Notes: a model not told the origin generated them from the sequence alone. DNA of 33,843 bases from Spongiibacteraceae bacterium (GCA_002710725.1 PAKT01000081.1:1-33843), one strand, 5' to 3'. Counted from the stretch's first letter, positions 1-8,208 are shown. Translations and numbers: made by a program.

Positions 1-2
1 CA

Positions 3-782
3 CCGGATGTGGTGCTTTTCGACTGGCACGCAACCCTCGTCGATACTCTGGACGCGATGTACCACGCGGTAGACGACATGCTCCCTGAGCTGGCCAGCCT
101 GGGCCTGACGGGACGACTGGTGCGCCCGGAGGACAGCCGCTCGCCGGAAGATGCCAAGCTGGTTGAATACGTGCAAAGCTACAATCGTCTGCACCCCAAG
201 GTTCGCGCCGATCGAAAGATTTCGCGCACCGATATTTTCGAGGTCCTGTTCGGGCGCGATGAGGACGCCAAGCGCATTGCCCATCGGGCCTTCAATGCCC
301 ACTACCGGAATCACTATGGCGAAGTAGAGCCCTTTGAACCCAAGGTGCGGGCCATGCTGGAAGGTTTGCGCAAACTACCGCTGAAGGTGGGGGTTATCAC
401 CAACCGCGACCGGGAGTTTTTTGAGCACGAGCTGGCCGCGGTGGAGGGCAGCGGCTGGGCTGAGCTGTTTGATGCGGATGTGTGTGGCGACGATACGCCT
501 CTGCGCAAGCCCCATCCGGATCAGCTGCTGTTGGCGGCAGAAAAGGTCGGGGCGGAACCCGGGCGCAGGGTCTGGTATGTGGGTGACAGCACCACGGATA
601 TTGTTGCGGCAAAGCGAGCGGGCATGACCGCCGTATTTTTCAACGGCGCCCTGTGGGATTTACCCTGGCTGCAAAAGATTTTTCCCGGTACCGAGGCCCA
701 CCCTCATAAACCCGATGTGGTGGTCAATGACTTTTCCGAGTTCTGGGCGCTTGTGCTGGCCTGTGAGCGTCACCGAAAATAA
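3..782 (+). CDS. HAD-superfamily hydrolase (5' partial)
   Basis: Haloacid-dehalogenase-fold hydrolase, probably a cytoplasmic phosphatase of unknown substrate. The frame is open to the window edge (codons for Pro-Asp precede the GTG at 9), so the true start probably lies upstream. Numbered from the GTG at 9: motif I is DWHATLVDT with the nucleophile Asp at 5; motif II is VITNRD with Thr131; motif III is the Lys in LRKPHPD (Lys167); motif IV is VGDSTTDI (Asp193 and Asp197). A helical cap occupies about residues 15-110. The second motif I Asp, normally the general acid/base, is His7 here, so the chemistry may differ from ordinary HAD phosphatases; phosphonatases also vary at this position. The stop codon lies inside the 3' end of the convergent minus-strand gene (13-nt overlap). 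The HAD fold is secure, the substrate is not. Confidence 0.85.
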   Translation, partial: PDVVLFDWHATLVDTLDAMYHAVDDMLPELASLGLTGRLVRPEDSRSPEDAKLVEYVQSYNRLHPKVRADRKISRTDIFEVLFGRDEDAKRIAHRAFNAHYRNHYGEVEPFEPKVRAMLEGLRKLPLKVGVITNRDREFFEHELAAVEGSGWAELFDADVCGDDTPLRKPHPDQLLLAAEKVGAEPGRRVWYVGDSTTDIVAAKRAGMTAVFFNGALWDLPWLQKIFPGTEAHPHKPDVVVNDFSEFWALVLACERHRK

Positions 783-1447
783 TACTCGCTCATGGGGCCG
801 GTCACCATCGTGTTGAAATCACAAAAGCCCGGCAATTCCTCGTACATCTGCTGAACAATGGCCGGATCGCCAAAGTAGCGATCCTCGTCGGTGAAATCCT
901 CCAGCGTTCTGAAATGCTCCAGCACAAGCGCCCGATAGGGTGGGGAATTTTCTGTCAGCGGCCGGGCTACGGCATTGCGAACGTAGGACCAGCGATCAGG
1001 GTGAAGTTTAAAGGACAGCTCCGTGTGCTCGGCCCAGTTGCGGTAGAAATCTGCCTCAGACACCGCGTCCGGTTTGCCGTGAGCCGTAAACTGGGTAACG
1101 CCCGGGCGGCGTTCGCCTTCGGCCCAGCTGTCGATGCAGGGCTGAGGGACAGATTCCGTCACCAGATAGCCGTGTATCGTGCAACCGGTTTGGGCCAGTA
1201 CCCTCAGGAAGTCTTTGTGCCGATCCACCGTGGCGGTCCAGAGCGAGACCGCGGCGCCCAGATCGCTCCAGGGGCCGGCAATACGCTGGGGGGCGACATC
1301 AGCCACATCGCTGTCAATATTGGCGATATTGATGGTGATCTCGCTGGCCTGTGCGCCGCGAAGGCCCTCCAGTCCATCGTTCAGGAGGAAATGCTTTAGC
1401 GTACCGGGCGTTGCCGCGCGATCCAGCAGATATATCAGTTTTTCCAT
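770..1447 (-). CDS. EthD-domain-like protein (dimeric alpha/beta barrel)
   Basis: About 225 residues, probably two ferredoxin-like halves. The second half, from about residue 120, has the EthD-type layout (an FxxxWxxH-like stretch, FYRNWAEHTELSFKLHP, then YVRNAVARPL). EthD proteins are small cytoplasmic alpha/beta-barrel proteins often found beside catabolic oxygenases; their biochemical role is mostly undefined. I chose the ATG at 1447 because GAGG sits about 8 nt upstream. An in-frame ATG at 1507 would add 20 residues but has no visible ribosome binding site. The gene lies 137 nt downstream of the TonB-dependent receptor on the same strand, so the two may be co-transcribed. Its 3' end overlaps the convergent HAD gene by 13 nt. 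The family assignment rests on recalled patterns and is moderate. Confidence 0.65.
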   Translation of the reverse strand: MEKLIYLLDRAATPGTLKHFLLNDGLEGLRGAQASEITINIANIDSDVADVAPQRIAGPWSDLGAAVSLWTATVDRHKDFLRVLAQTGCTIHGYLVTESVPQPCIDSWAEGERRPGVTQFTAHGKPDAVSEADFYRNWAEHTELSFKLHPDRWSYVRNAVARPLTENSPPYRALVLEHFRTLEDFTDEDRYFGDPAIVQQMYEELPGFCDFNTMVTGPMSEYYFR

Positions 1448-1584
1448 GGGCGTACCTCGTGTAGGGCCAATAGCACTACCGTAGGTGAATTCCCGCTGCC
1501 CTGACATGACAGTCGCGTAAAGTTCTATATAGCTATGGCGACTGAATTTCGATATTCCGGTGGCTAGGAATTACCTCGCGGAAG

Positions 1585-4089
1585 TTAACGCCATTCGTAC
1601 TTGAGTTCGAGCCCGCCGTGAATGGACTTGCCGCGGGTCAGCGAATTGCTGCCAAAGCCCGAATAGGTCGCTGAACCGGAGGCAACATACTCCTCGTCGG
1701 TCAGATTGTTCACAAACAGCGATACCTGCAGTGAGTAGTCCTCATAGGGAATCCAGCTGGCGCGGGCCGTATACAAACTGAAGCTGTCTGTGGTGGCGCG
1801 GTCACGAAACATCGGCAGACCTGCGGCGGCGTCATTGCCCAGAAACTGTCCGGCCCGGGTATTGCGCGCCAGCATCAGGCTGAGGTTGCCGATGGTGGTG
1901 TCGATGTTGTAGCGCGCCGACAGGCTGTAGACGTATTCCGGAATATAGGGGAAGGGCTCGCTGCTGCGATCGACCGGGCGCGGCTGCGCGCTGACCGGAT
2001 CCAGCACTTCGTCGTCGTATTCCAGAAATTCGGCATCGATGTAGTTGCCGCTGGCGCGCAGTATCCAGTTGGCGCTGGGCAGCCAGGTCAACTCAAATTC
2101 CACACCGCGCATTTTCGCCAGACCGGCGTTGTTAGTGCTGACTTCAGGCGCGCCTAACGACGAGAGTTTGGTCACCAGAATCTGGATATCCTTGTAGTCT
2201 GAGTTGTAGGCGGCGACGTTCAGGCGCAGGCTGCGCTGCAGGGCGTCGAGCTTGAAACCCACTTCGGTGCTGATCACAAACTCGGGTTCAAAGGTTCCTA
2301 TGCCCGAGGCCAGTGAATTGAAGCCGCCGGATTTAAAACCCTCACTGACCGTAATGTAGGTCAGCAGTCCATCGATATACTTAAACTGGTATTGTTCCGC
2401 CACATCCCAGGACAGGCTCATCATGGGCGAGAGACGTTCGAAATCTACCTCGCCAGACCGCGGAGTGCCCCGGCTGATTGGAATGAAATCGCCTTCCAGT
2501 TGATTGAACTGGGTCTCGGTCATCACGGTGATGGGTAGGTTGCCGGTGGTCGGATCGCCGGGGATAGTGATCACGCCGCCGCCGGAAGGGATCAGCGGCC
2601 CCTGGAAGTTCTCCAGTTTGATCTCGCGTTTTTCATAGGAGTAGCGCAGGCCACCGGTCAGGTGCACGGTGTCGAGAATGTCGTAAATCACCTGTGAAAA
2701 GGCGGCGTAGGAAGTGTTGTCGTAGGAGGCGACATTGCTGTCCACCAGGCCGCGAACATACAGGCAGTCTTCGCCGGTAATGGTGCCGGCGCAAATGTCG
2801 TTGGGGCTGGGTAGTCCGGGCAGGCGTTCAAAGCCGACCCAGCCTTCGGGCGTCAGCATCTGACCGGCCAATTGCTTGTCGAGGCTCTCCTTTGAACCGA
2901 AAATACCCACGGTGTACTGGAGGCGATTGTCCAGGGCCAGCCCCGACAGCTGAAATTCCTGGCCGATGGTATAGCGGCTGCCATCCTCGTCATAGACGCC
3001 CTGGTCTTCAAGCAACTGCTTGTTGTAGCTCACATTACGCACGATCAGCAGGTCAGTCGCATCGATATCAAAATCGGTGCGGTTGTCGCCTTTCAGGGCG
3101 TAAGACGAAATGCTTTTGAATTCGGCAAAGCCCAGATCCCAGTCCAGCGTTGCGCCCAAAAGGAGATCCTCGGATTTAAAGCGCAGCCCGAAATCTTCTG
3201 ACTGAACCTTTTCTTCACTGAATAGCGGCTCTACCCGCTGACAGGCTTCAAGATAAGCTTCCTCGCGCCCTGGCGCGCGTGCGTAACTGAGGGATGAGGT
3301 GTCGGTGACGAATTCGCAGTTGTAGGGCGGGATCTGTTCATCCTGTTTGTTGGCATAGAGCAGGGTCTTGAGGCGCGCGTCGGGGGAGATTTCCCACAGC
3401 ACCTGCAGTGCCGCAATCAGGCGGTCGTCGTCGCCGAACTCCCGGCCAGAGTCGATGTCCTCTGCGTAGCCGTCGGATTGAATGGAGCCGACGATAAGTT
3501 TGGTGAAAACGCTGTCGCTCAGGGGAGTATCCATGCTGATGCTGACATTGCGCTGTCCCAGCGAATCAACTTTGCCACTGGCCGTCAGGGTGAATTCTTC
3601 AAAAGGGTCTTTGGTCGTTACCAGAATGGCGCCGCCAACGCTGTTCTTGCCAAACAGGGTGCCTTGAGGGCCGCGCAAAACCTGCACACTTTGAATGGTG
3701 AGTGAATCGACCAGCTGCGTGTCATTGCGCGCCAGAAACATGCCGTCCAGATACACGGCGACACCCGGGTCGGCCTGCAGCTCATTGATCCGGTTCTGAC
3801 CCACGCCGCGAATCGCGAAGGCGCCCTGCTTACGCCCTTCGCGCTGATCCAGCCCCGGTGCGATCTTCGCCAGCCCGGCGATATTGTCGATATTATTCTG
3901 GGCCATTTCTTCGGCCGAAACCGCCGTGACCGCCACCGGGACGGACTGCTGGCTTTCCGAACGTTTGCGCGCGGTCACCAGTACTTCCTCAAGGGCGACG
4001 GCGGTTTTGGGTTCTGACGGTTGGGCTACAGCGGGGAAATTAAGTGACAATGCCGCTACAACGGTCATGACAACACGATGGTATTTCAT
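1585..4089 (-). CDS. TonB-dependent outer-membrane receptor
   Basis: An 834-residue TonB-dependent receptor for energy-driven uptake across the outer membrane. The N-terminus (MKYHRVVMTVVAALSLNFPAVAQ) is a signal peptide with probable cleavage after AVA. A TonB box-like segment (ALEEVLVTARKR) follows at about residues 32-43. The plug domain comes next, with typical motifs such as RGVGQNRINELQADPGVAVYLDG (given in part) and VLRGPQGTLFGKNSVGGAI. The rest is a beta-barrel with alternating aromatic strands and a C-terminal aromatic-rich strand. GGAG lies 6 nt upstream of the ATG. Receptors of this sequence type occur widely in marine gammaproteobacteria next to steroid, terpenoid or aromatic catabolic genes; the substrate cannot be read from the sequence. 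It is divergent from the LetAB-type operon, and a 19-bp palindrome lies 115-133 nt upstream. Confidence 0.93.
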   Translation of the reverse strand: MKYHRVVMTVVAALSLNFPAVAQPSEPKTAVALEEVLVTARKRSESQQSVPVAVTAVSAEEMAQNNIDNIAGLAKIAPGLDQREGRKQGAFAIRGVGQNRINELQADPGVAVYLDGMFLARNDTQLVDSLTIQSVQVLRGPQGTLFGKNSVGGAILVTTKDPFEEFTLTASGKVDSLGQRNVSISMDTPLSDSVFTKLIVGSIQSDGYAEDIDSGREFGDDDRLIAALQVLWEISPDARLKTLLYANKQDEQIPPYNCEFVTDTSSLSYARAPGREEAYLEACQRVEPLFSEEKVQSEDFGLRFKSEDLLLGATLDWDLGFAEFKSISSYALKGDNRTDFDIDATDLLIVRNVSYNKQLLEDQGVYDEDGSRYTIGQEFQLSGLALDNRLQYTVGIFGSKESLDKQLAGQMLTPEGWVGFERLPGLPSPNDICAGTITGEDCLYVRGLVDSNVASYDNTSYAAFSQVIYDILDTVHLTGGLRYSYEKREIKLENFQGPLIPSGGGVITIPGDPTTGNLPITVMTETQFNQLEGDFIPISRGTPRSGEVDFERLSPMMSLSWDVAEQYQFKYIDGLLTYITVSEGFKSGGFNSLASGIGTFEPEFVISTEVGFKLDALQRSLRLNVAAYNSDYKDIQILVTKLSSLGAPEVSTNNAGLAKMRGVEFELTWLPSANWILRASGNYIDAEFLEYDDEVLDPVSAQPRPVDRSSEPFPYIPEYVYSLSARYNIDTTIGNLSLMLARNTRAGQFLGNDAAAGLPMFRDRATTDSFSLYTARASWIPYEDYSLQVSLFVNNLTDEEYVASGSATYSGFGSNSLTRGKSIHGGLELKYEWR

Positions 4090-4203
4090 TTCTGACTCCG
4101 CGAGGCGGCCTTCTATTTGTCTACCGCCTGATTTTTATTGTGTGCTGATTGTGCGACAAATCGAATGCGAGCGGCAAGTCTGTCCCAAAATCAAGGTTTT
4201 GGC

Positions 4204-4222
4204 GCTGTTCATCTTGAACAGC
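4204..4222. promoter_or_regulatory. Perfect 19-bp inverted repeat in divergent intergenic region
   Basis: GCTGTTCA-TCT-TGAACAGC is an 8-bp perfect dyad around a 3-nt centre. It lies between the divergent TonB-dependent receptor (start 4089) and the first PqiA-type gene (start 4375). No T-run follows on either strand, so it is more like an operator than a terminator. The regulator is unknown. The rest of the 285-nt gap shows no convincing sigma70 pair. Confidence 0.4.
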
Positions 4223-4374
4223 GGTTTAATTAATCGGGCTCCTCCAGTTTTATTTCTGGCACTTGAAGCATCAGAGCGGTGATTAATGCTCGTGTTTACT
4301 GTATTGCCCCTGGAAGTTGGTGACTTTTAGAGCTTGCCGGTGCGGGGCTGTGGAATCTTCATTACAATGGCGCG

Positions 4375-5001
4375 ATGACTGACTCCCTGTCCCCACATCG
4401 CGAATCCCTGCTGGCCTGCCCTGACTGCGATCTGCTGTTGCGGGTTGATGCCGTACCGTTGGATCGCGAATGCCATTGTCCGCGCTGTGATGCATTGGTT
4501 CAGGACGGGGGGCATTACGCCATTGATCTGCACCTGGCTGCGGCTTTCAGCGGGTTGGTGCTGTTTGTACCGGCAGTCACTGCCCCCGTGCTCCGCTTTA
4601 CCATGGTCGGCCAGTGGGGCAGTAATTCGCTGCTTGGTGGCGTCTGGCACCTCTGGACCCAGGGCGAGCAGATACTCTCGCTTCTGGTGCTGCTGTGTTC
4701 CGTGGTTGCTCCGTTCTTTCATCTTCTGCTCAGTTTCGGCATTGCGCTCACTCTTCGCTTATCTCGATTGCCCAACAACTTTCCTGCCTGGTTGAAGTGG
4801 CATCGTCATATGCAGGGCTGGAGCATGCTGGAGGTCTATACGCTGGGGATTATTGTGGCCTATGTGAAAATGCTTGATGACGGCGACGTATTTGTCGGCA
4901 GCGGAACCTACTGTGTGGCCGGTGTGCTGCTTTGTCTGATTATCTGTAACCAGTGTTTTCGCGAGGATGTTGCCTGGCGGCAGTGGGAGCAGCGCAAATG
5001 A
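4375..5001 (+). CDS. PqiA/LetA-type inner-membrane protein, first half-size paralogue
   Basis: A 208-residue inner-membrane protein of the paraquat-inducible protein A family (PqiA, YebS/LetA), partner of MCE-domain lipid transporters. An N-terminal zinc-ribbon has two CxxC pairs (CPDC near residue 15 and CPRC near residue 38). About four hydrophobic segments follow, starting near residues 58, 95, 140 and 170. In E. coli, PqiA and LetA are about 420 residues with two such modules fused; here each module is a separate gene. The stop overlaps the next start as ATGA (4998-5001), so translation is probably coupled. The ATG at 4375 has no good Shine-Dalgarno sequence; no better in-frame start is visible. 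Likely first gene of a three-gene operon for phospholipid movement across the envelope. Confidence 0.88.
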   Translation: MTDSLSPHRESLLACPDCDLLLRVDAVPLDRECHCPRCDALVQDGGHYAIDLHLAAAFSGLVLFVPAVTAPVLRFTMVGQWGSNSLLGGVWHLWTQGEQILSLLVLLCSVVAPFFHLLLSFGIALTLRLSRLPNNFPAWLKWHRHMQGWSMLEVYTLGIIVAYVKMLDDGDVFVGSGTYCVAGVLLCLIICNQCFREDVAWRQWEQRK

Positions 5002-5615
5002 GCAGCAGGGCCTTCGATAAGGGGCTGGCGCGCTGCTTCAGCTGCGGCAAGCTGTGCCAGTTATCGGTTCAGCAGCACCAGGCGTCGTGTTGTCCACGCT
5101 GCGACAGCCCGGTTTCCTTTCGGCAGTCGGCGAGTCTCAGTTACAGCTGGGCACTGACTTTGGCCGCTCTTGCCCTGCTGGTGCCCGCGAATATGCTGCC
5201 CATTCTCACCGTGGTGAGTTTCGGTCAGGGCGATCCGGATACCATCATGTCCGGTGTTATCAAACTCTGGGAGGCCGAGCTGCAGGCCATTGCGGCGGTG
5301 GTCTTTATCGCCAGCGTAGCAGTGCCGGTCGCCAAGCTGGTCGTAATGTTGCTGTTGATGCTGGTGGTACAGTTAAAGCTGCCGCTGAGCAAAGAACAGT
5401 GCACACTGCTGTATCGCTTTATTCATTTTATCGGGCGCTGGTCCATGCTCGATCTGTTTATGATTTCCATTCTGGTCACGGTGGTGCATATGGGTAATAT
5501 CGCCAACGTGGAAAGCGGCCCCGCCGCGCTGGCCTTTGGTGCCGTGGTGGTGCTCACCATGCTGGCCGCCGATTATTTTGACCCTCGCCTGCTCTGGGAT
5601 CTCGAACATGAATGA
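4998..5615 (+). CDS. PqiA/LetA-type inner-membrane protein, second half-size paralogue
   Basis: A 205-residue paralogue of the preceding gene, matching the C-terminal module of a fused LetA/PqiA. It has a zinc-ribbon near the N-terminus (CFSCGKLC at about residues 13-20 and CPRC near 36) and about four transmembrane segments. The first of these begins in SYSWALTLAALALLVPANML, whose Pro-Ala-Asn feature is typical of the family. The start is the ATG overlapping the previous stop (ATGA). A longer in-frame start at 4953 would lie deep inside the upstream gene and is not needed. The gene overlaps the downstream MCE gene by 8 nt. Together the three products probably form a LetAB/PqiAB-like complex in which PqiA proteins sit at the inner-membrane base of the MCE tube. 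Confidence 0.88.
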   Translation: MSSRAFDKGLARCFSCGKLCQLSVQQHQASCCPRCDSPVSFRQSASLSYSWALTLAALALLVPANMLPILTVVSFGQGDPDTIMSGVIKLWEAELQAIAAVVFIASVAVPVAKLVVMLLLMLVVQLKLPLSKEQCTLLYRFIHFIGRWSMLDLFMISILVTVVHMGNIANVESGPAALAFGAVVVLTMLAADYFDPRLLWDLEHE

Positions 5616-7899
5616 CCCTTCTATCGCCTCCGCAACCGCGCGGCCTCAACGCAAATTCTCAGCGGTGTGGCTGCTGCCCCTGGTGGCCGTCGCGCTGTCG
5701 GGCTGGCTGATGTACAAGAATTTCATTGAGCATGGTCTGGTCGTCAACGTGTCCTTTGCCAACGGCAGCGGCATTACGGTCGGCAAGACACCGGTCATGT
5801 ATCAGGGCATTGATGTTGGCCAGGTTAAGGCCTTGCAGCTTGATGAGGACCTCAAGGGCGTCACTGCCACGCTGGAGTTGAGTCGACAGATTGAGCCCCT
5901 GATTCGGGAGAAAACCGAGTTCTGGCTGGTTCAGCCCCAGATATCCCTGTCCGGCATATCCGGGCTGGATACCCTGGTTGAAGGCAACTACATCAGTTTC
6001 AAGCCCGGGGAGGGCGAGCCCCGCGAGCATTTTACTGCCCTGTATGAGCCACCGCCGCTGGCGAGCAATGTGCCGGGCTTGCGCCTGCGCTTGCAGGCCG
6101 ACGCCCTGGGCTCGCTGGCGGTCGGCGCGCCGGTGCTTTATCAGCAGATCGCCGTGGGCGAAATCGAAGGTTATCAACTGCTCGAGGAGGGTGTTGAAAT
6201 CATTGCCCGCATCGACCCGCTGCATCAGCATCTGGTGAATAGCAGCAGCCGCTTTTGGCGGCAGAGTGGCTTTAAGGTTAACGCCGGGCTGCAGGGCGTG
6301 CAGATTGATGCGGGTTCGGTGGCCAGTATTCTGGCGGGTGGAGTGACCTTTGAAACGCCGGATAAAAATCGTCCGGCCGCAGAGCAAGATGCCGAATACC
6401 GACTTTATGAAAGCCGCGAAAAAGCGCAGGGCAGTCGCCGGGTGATGGTGCAATTCCAAAACCCCGATGGTTTGGAAGAGGGGGCCAGTGTGCGGCTGCG
6501 CGGTCAGGAGATTGGCCGTGTGGAATCCTGGCAGTTCAGCGTTAACAATCCGGCGGAGGGGGCCGACGTCACTCTCGAAATAAAGGCCCCCTATCACCGT
6601 TTCCTCAATGCCGACACCCAGTTCTGGCTGGTCAAACCCGAGGTGTCTGCCAGTGGTGTCAGCGGGCTGGATGCCTTGATCGGTGGGCCCTATGTCAGCG
6701 TAAAGCTCTCGGCTGAGGGCGGTGAGGTGCCGGAGCGCTATACCGCGCTGAGCGAACCGCCGCAGGCGCGGGTGCAGGCGCCGGGCCTGCGGATTGAGCT
6801 GCGCAGTGACGAGCTGGGCTCGGTCAGTGTGGGCAGCAAGGTCTACTATCGCAAGATTCCCGTGGGGCAGGTGGAAACGGTCGAGTTGAGTGCGCACGGC
6901 GTCAGTGTCGGCGTCTTTATCCATGAACGCTACGCGCATCTTGTGCATCGCGAATCGATGTTCTGGAATGCCAGTGGCATCAATGTAAGCGGTGGGCTTG
7001 GTGGTATCAATATTCAGGCGGAGTCGCTGGCAACCATTGTAGCCGGAGGGATCGCCTTTCACACGCCACAGGTGGCCAAACCCCAGGCGGCCTGGGAGGG
7101 TTTGCGCTACAAACTGCACCCAACCTATGAAAGCACCCTGGTGGATGTTTCCCGGGAAATCAGTCTGCGCTTCAGCACCGGCAGCAGTATCACCAAGGGA
7201 ACGGAAATCAAATATCAGGGTATCAAGGTGGGCGAGGTCTATGCGGTCGAGCTGGATGAGGATATGAATGGCGTTACCGTCAGTGCACGGCTGTCGCCCT
7301 CGGCCAAAGGTCTGGCGCGTCAAGGCAGTCAGTTCTGGCTGGTGAAGCCGCAACTGGGTCTGGCGGGAACACGTAATCTGGAAACACTGGTTACCGGCAC
7401 CTATATCACGGTGCGGCCTGGCAGTGGCAAAGCGCGTAACAGCTTTGTGGCCCTCGACAAGCCACCCTCATTGGAAAAACCGAAAAGTGGTCTCAATCTT
7501 GTGCTGACCGCTCCCCAGCGCGGCTCCGTCAAAGAGGGCGTGCCAGTACTCTACCGGGATGTGCCGGTCGGTGAGGTTTTTGCTTACGAGCTGTCTGCAG
7601 ATGCGACCCATACTCTGATTCATATAAACATCAAACCGCGCTACGCCAATCTGGTCAGAAAAGGCAGCAAGTTCTGGAACTCCAGCGGCGTCAATGTAGA
7701 TGTGGGGCTGTTCAAGGGCGCCAATATCCGCAGTAAATCCATTGAGTCCCTGTTGGAAGGTGGCATCGCCTTTGCAACACCTGAGCACGCGGCTCATGAA
7801 ACGCCGGTCGCGCAGGGCTCACGGTTTTCCCTGCACACCAAGGTCGATGATCGCTGGTTGAAGTGGAGCCCCAAAATACCCTTGGGAACCGCTCGCTAG
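5608..7899 (+). CDS. LetB/PqiB-like MCE protein with six MCE domains
   Basis: A 763-residue envelope-spanning MCE protein. A cytoplasmic tail of about 17 residues precedes one transmembrane helix (about 18-36), followed by six MCE domains starting near residues 43, 158, 277, 393, 517 and 628. Odd domains share a FWLVxPxxxxxGxxxLxTL-type loop; even domains share xxxLVxxxSxFWxxSGxxV followed by a GGIAF-type end. The protein is therefore three tandem copies of an A-B domain pair. MCE proteins stack hexameric rings into a periplasmic tunnel for lipids. E. coli PqiB has three domains and LetB (YebT) seven; six is intermediate and closer to LetB. I chose the ATG at 5608, overlapping the upstream stop by 8 nt, over an in-frame GTG/ATG at 5536 inside the upstream gene. 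The original terminator just downstream is split by a mobile element. Confidence 0.9.
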   Translation: MNDPSIASATARPQRKFSAVWLLPLVAVALSGWLMYKNFIEHGLVVNVSFANGSGITVGKTPVMYQGIDVGQVKALQLDEDLKGVTATLELSRQIEPLIREKTEFWLVQPQISLSGISGLDTLVEGNYISFKPGEGEPREHFTALYEPPPLASNVPGLRLRLQADALGSLAVGAPVLYQQIAVGEIEGYQLLEEGVEIIARIDPLHQHLVNSSSRFWRQSGFKVNAGLQGVQIDAGSVASILAGGVTFETPDKNRPAAEQDAEYRLYESREKAQGSRRVMVQFQNPDGLEEGASVRLRGQEIGRVESWQFSVNNPAEGADVTLEIKAPYHRFLNADTQFWLVKPEVSASGVSGLDALIGGPYVSVKLSAEGGEVPERYTALSEPPQARVQAPGLRIELRSDELGSVSVGSKVYYRKIPVGQVETVELSAHGVSVGVFIHERYAHLVHRESMFWNASGINVSGGLGGINIQAESLATIVAGGIAFHTPQVAKPQAAWEGLRYKLHPTYESTLVDVSREISLRFSTGSSITKGTEIKYQGIKVGEVYAVELDEDMNGVTVSARLSPSAKGLARQGSQFWLVKPQLGLAGTRNLETLVTGTYITVRPGSGKARNSFVALDKPPSLEKPKSGLNLVLTAPQRGSVKEGVPVLYRDVPVGEVFAYELSADATHTLIHINIKPRYANLVRKGSKFWNSSGVNVDVGLFKGANIRSKSIESLLEGGIAFATPEHAAHETPVAQGSRFSLHTKVDDRWLKWSPKIPLGTAR

Positions 7900-7912
7900 C
7901 CCTGGCGCAGAA

Positions 7913-7933
7913 AATAAAAAACCGGGTATTGCT
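7913..7933. terminator. Left half of a split bidirectional terminator
   Basis: Positions 7913-7926 (AATAAAAAACCGGG) plus the loop TATTGCT (7927-7933) form the left arm of a hairpin. The right arm, CCCGGTTTTTTATT, is now at 11251-11264, over 3 kb away. Joined, they make a perfect 14-bp stem with a 7-nt loop, flanked by A-rich and T-rich runs. It would have terminated both the MCE operon (+) and the convergent SDR gene (-). It is inactive as a simple hairpin while split. Confidence 0.75.
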
Positions 7934-7959
7934 CCTAGCTATTAATCTAAAGTGTGGCT
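7934..7959 (+). repeat. Left terminal inverted repeat of the element
   Basis: This 26-nt sequence begins CCTAGCTATTAATC and ends GTGTGGCT. It is the exact reverse complement of 11218-11243. The match breaks at the next base on both sides. Confidence 0.85.
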
Positions 7960-7968
7960 GACGCCATA

Positions 7969-7993
7969 AAGACCCTCTTCGGAGGGTCTTTTT
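7969..7993 (+). terminator. Rho-independent terminator inside the element's left end
   Basis: AAGACCCTC (7969-7977), loop TTCG, GAGGGTCTT (7982-7990), then a T-run continuing to 7993. This is a 9-bp perfect stem with a stable UUCG-type loop. It lies 10 nt inside the left inverted repeat and would stop transcription arriving from the MCE operon before it enters the passenger genes. Confidence 0.8.
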
Positions 7994-8143
7994 CGTTCAA
8001 GGCCTCGTTTCTGAGCCTCACGGCAGCAAATATACATAGCGGTCATTCAAGGTTCTGCGGAAAATTGCATGACTTCTCCATGTGCCCCTGAAATACGCCA
8101 AAATGAAACGTCAGCTGTGTCACAAAAGCCGCGCGTCTGAAAG

Positions 8144-8172
8144 TTGATATGCCCTAACGCGCGCATTATGAT
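8144..8172 (+). promoter_or_regulatory. Sigma70-type promoter for the first passenger gene
   Basis: TTGATA (8144-8149), a 17-nt spacer, then TATGAT (8167-8172). Both hexamers are close to consensus. The expected start of transcription, near 8179, is about 30 nt before the ATG at 8209, leaving room for the AAGGA ribosome binding site at 8196-8200. The rest of 7994-8143 shows no gene or other clear signal. Confidence 0.6.
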
Positions 8173-8208
8173 GCTGACTGAAAATAAAAAAATGTAAGGA
8201 ATTAATCG

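Noticed and set aside
5659-7353. Long open frame (564 codons) on the minus strand opposite the MCE gene
   Set aside because: It is an antisense shadow of a gene with clear repeated MCE domains; its translation has low-complexity His/Gln/Arg-rich composition and no recognisable domain.
7913-7959. The near-identical inverted sequences at 7913-7959 and 11218-11264 read as one long 45-bp terminal repeat
   Set aside because: The matching breaks at the TATTGCT core, which is in direct orientation; the outer AATAAAAAACCGGG match is explained by the two arms of the host terminator, not by the element.
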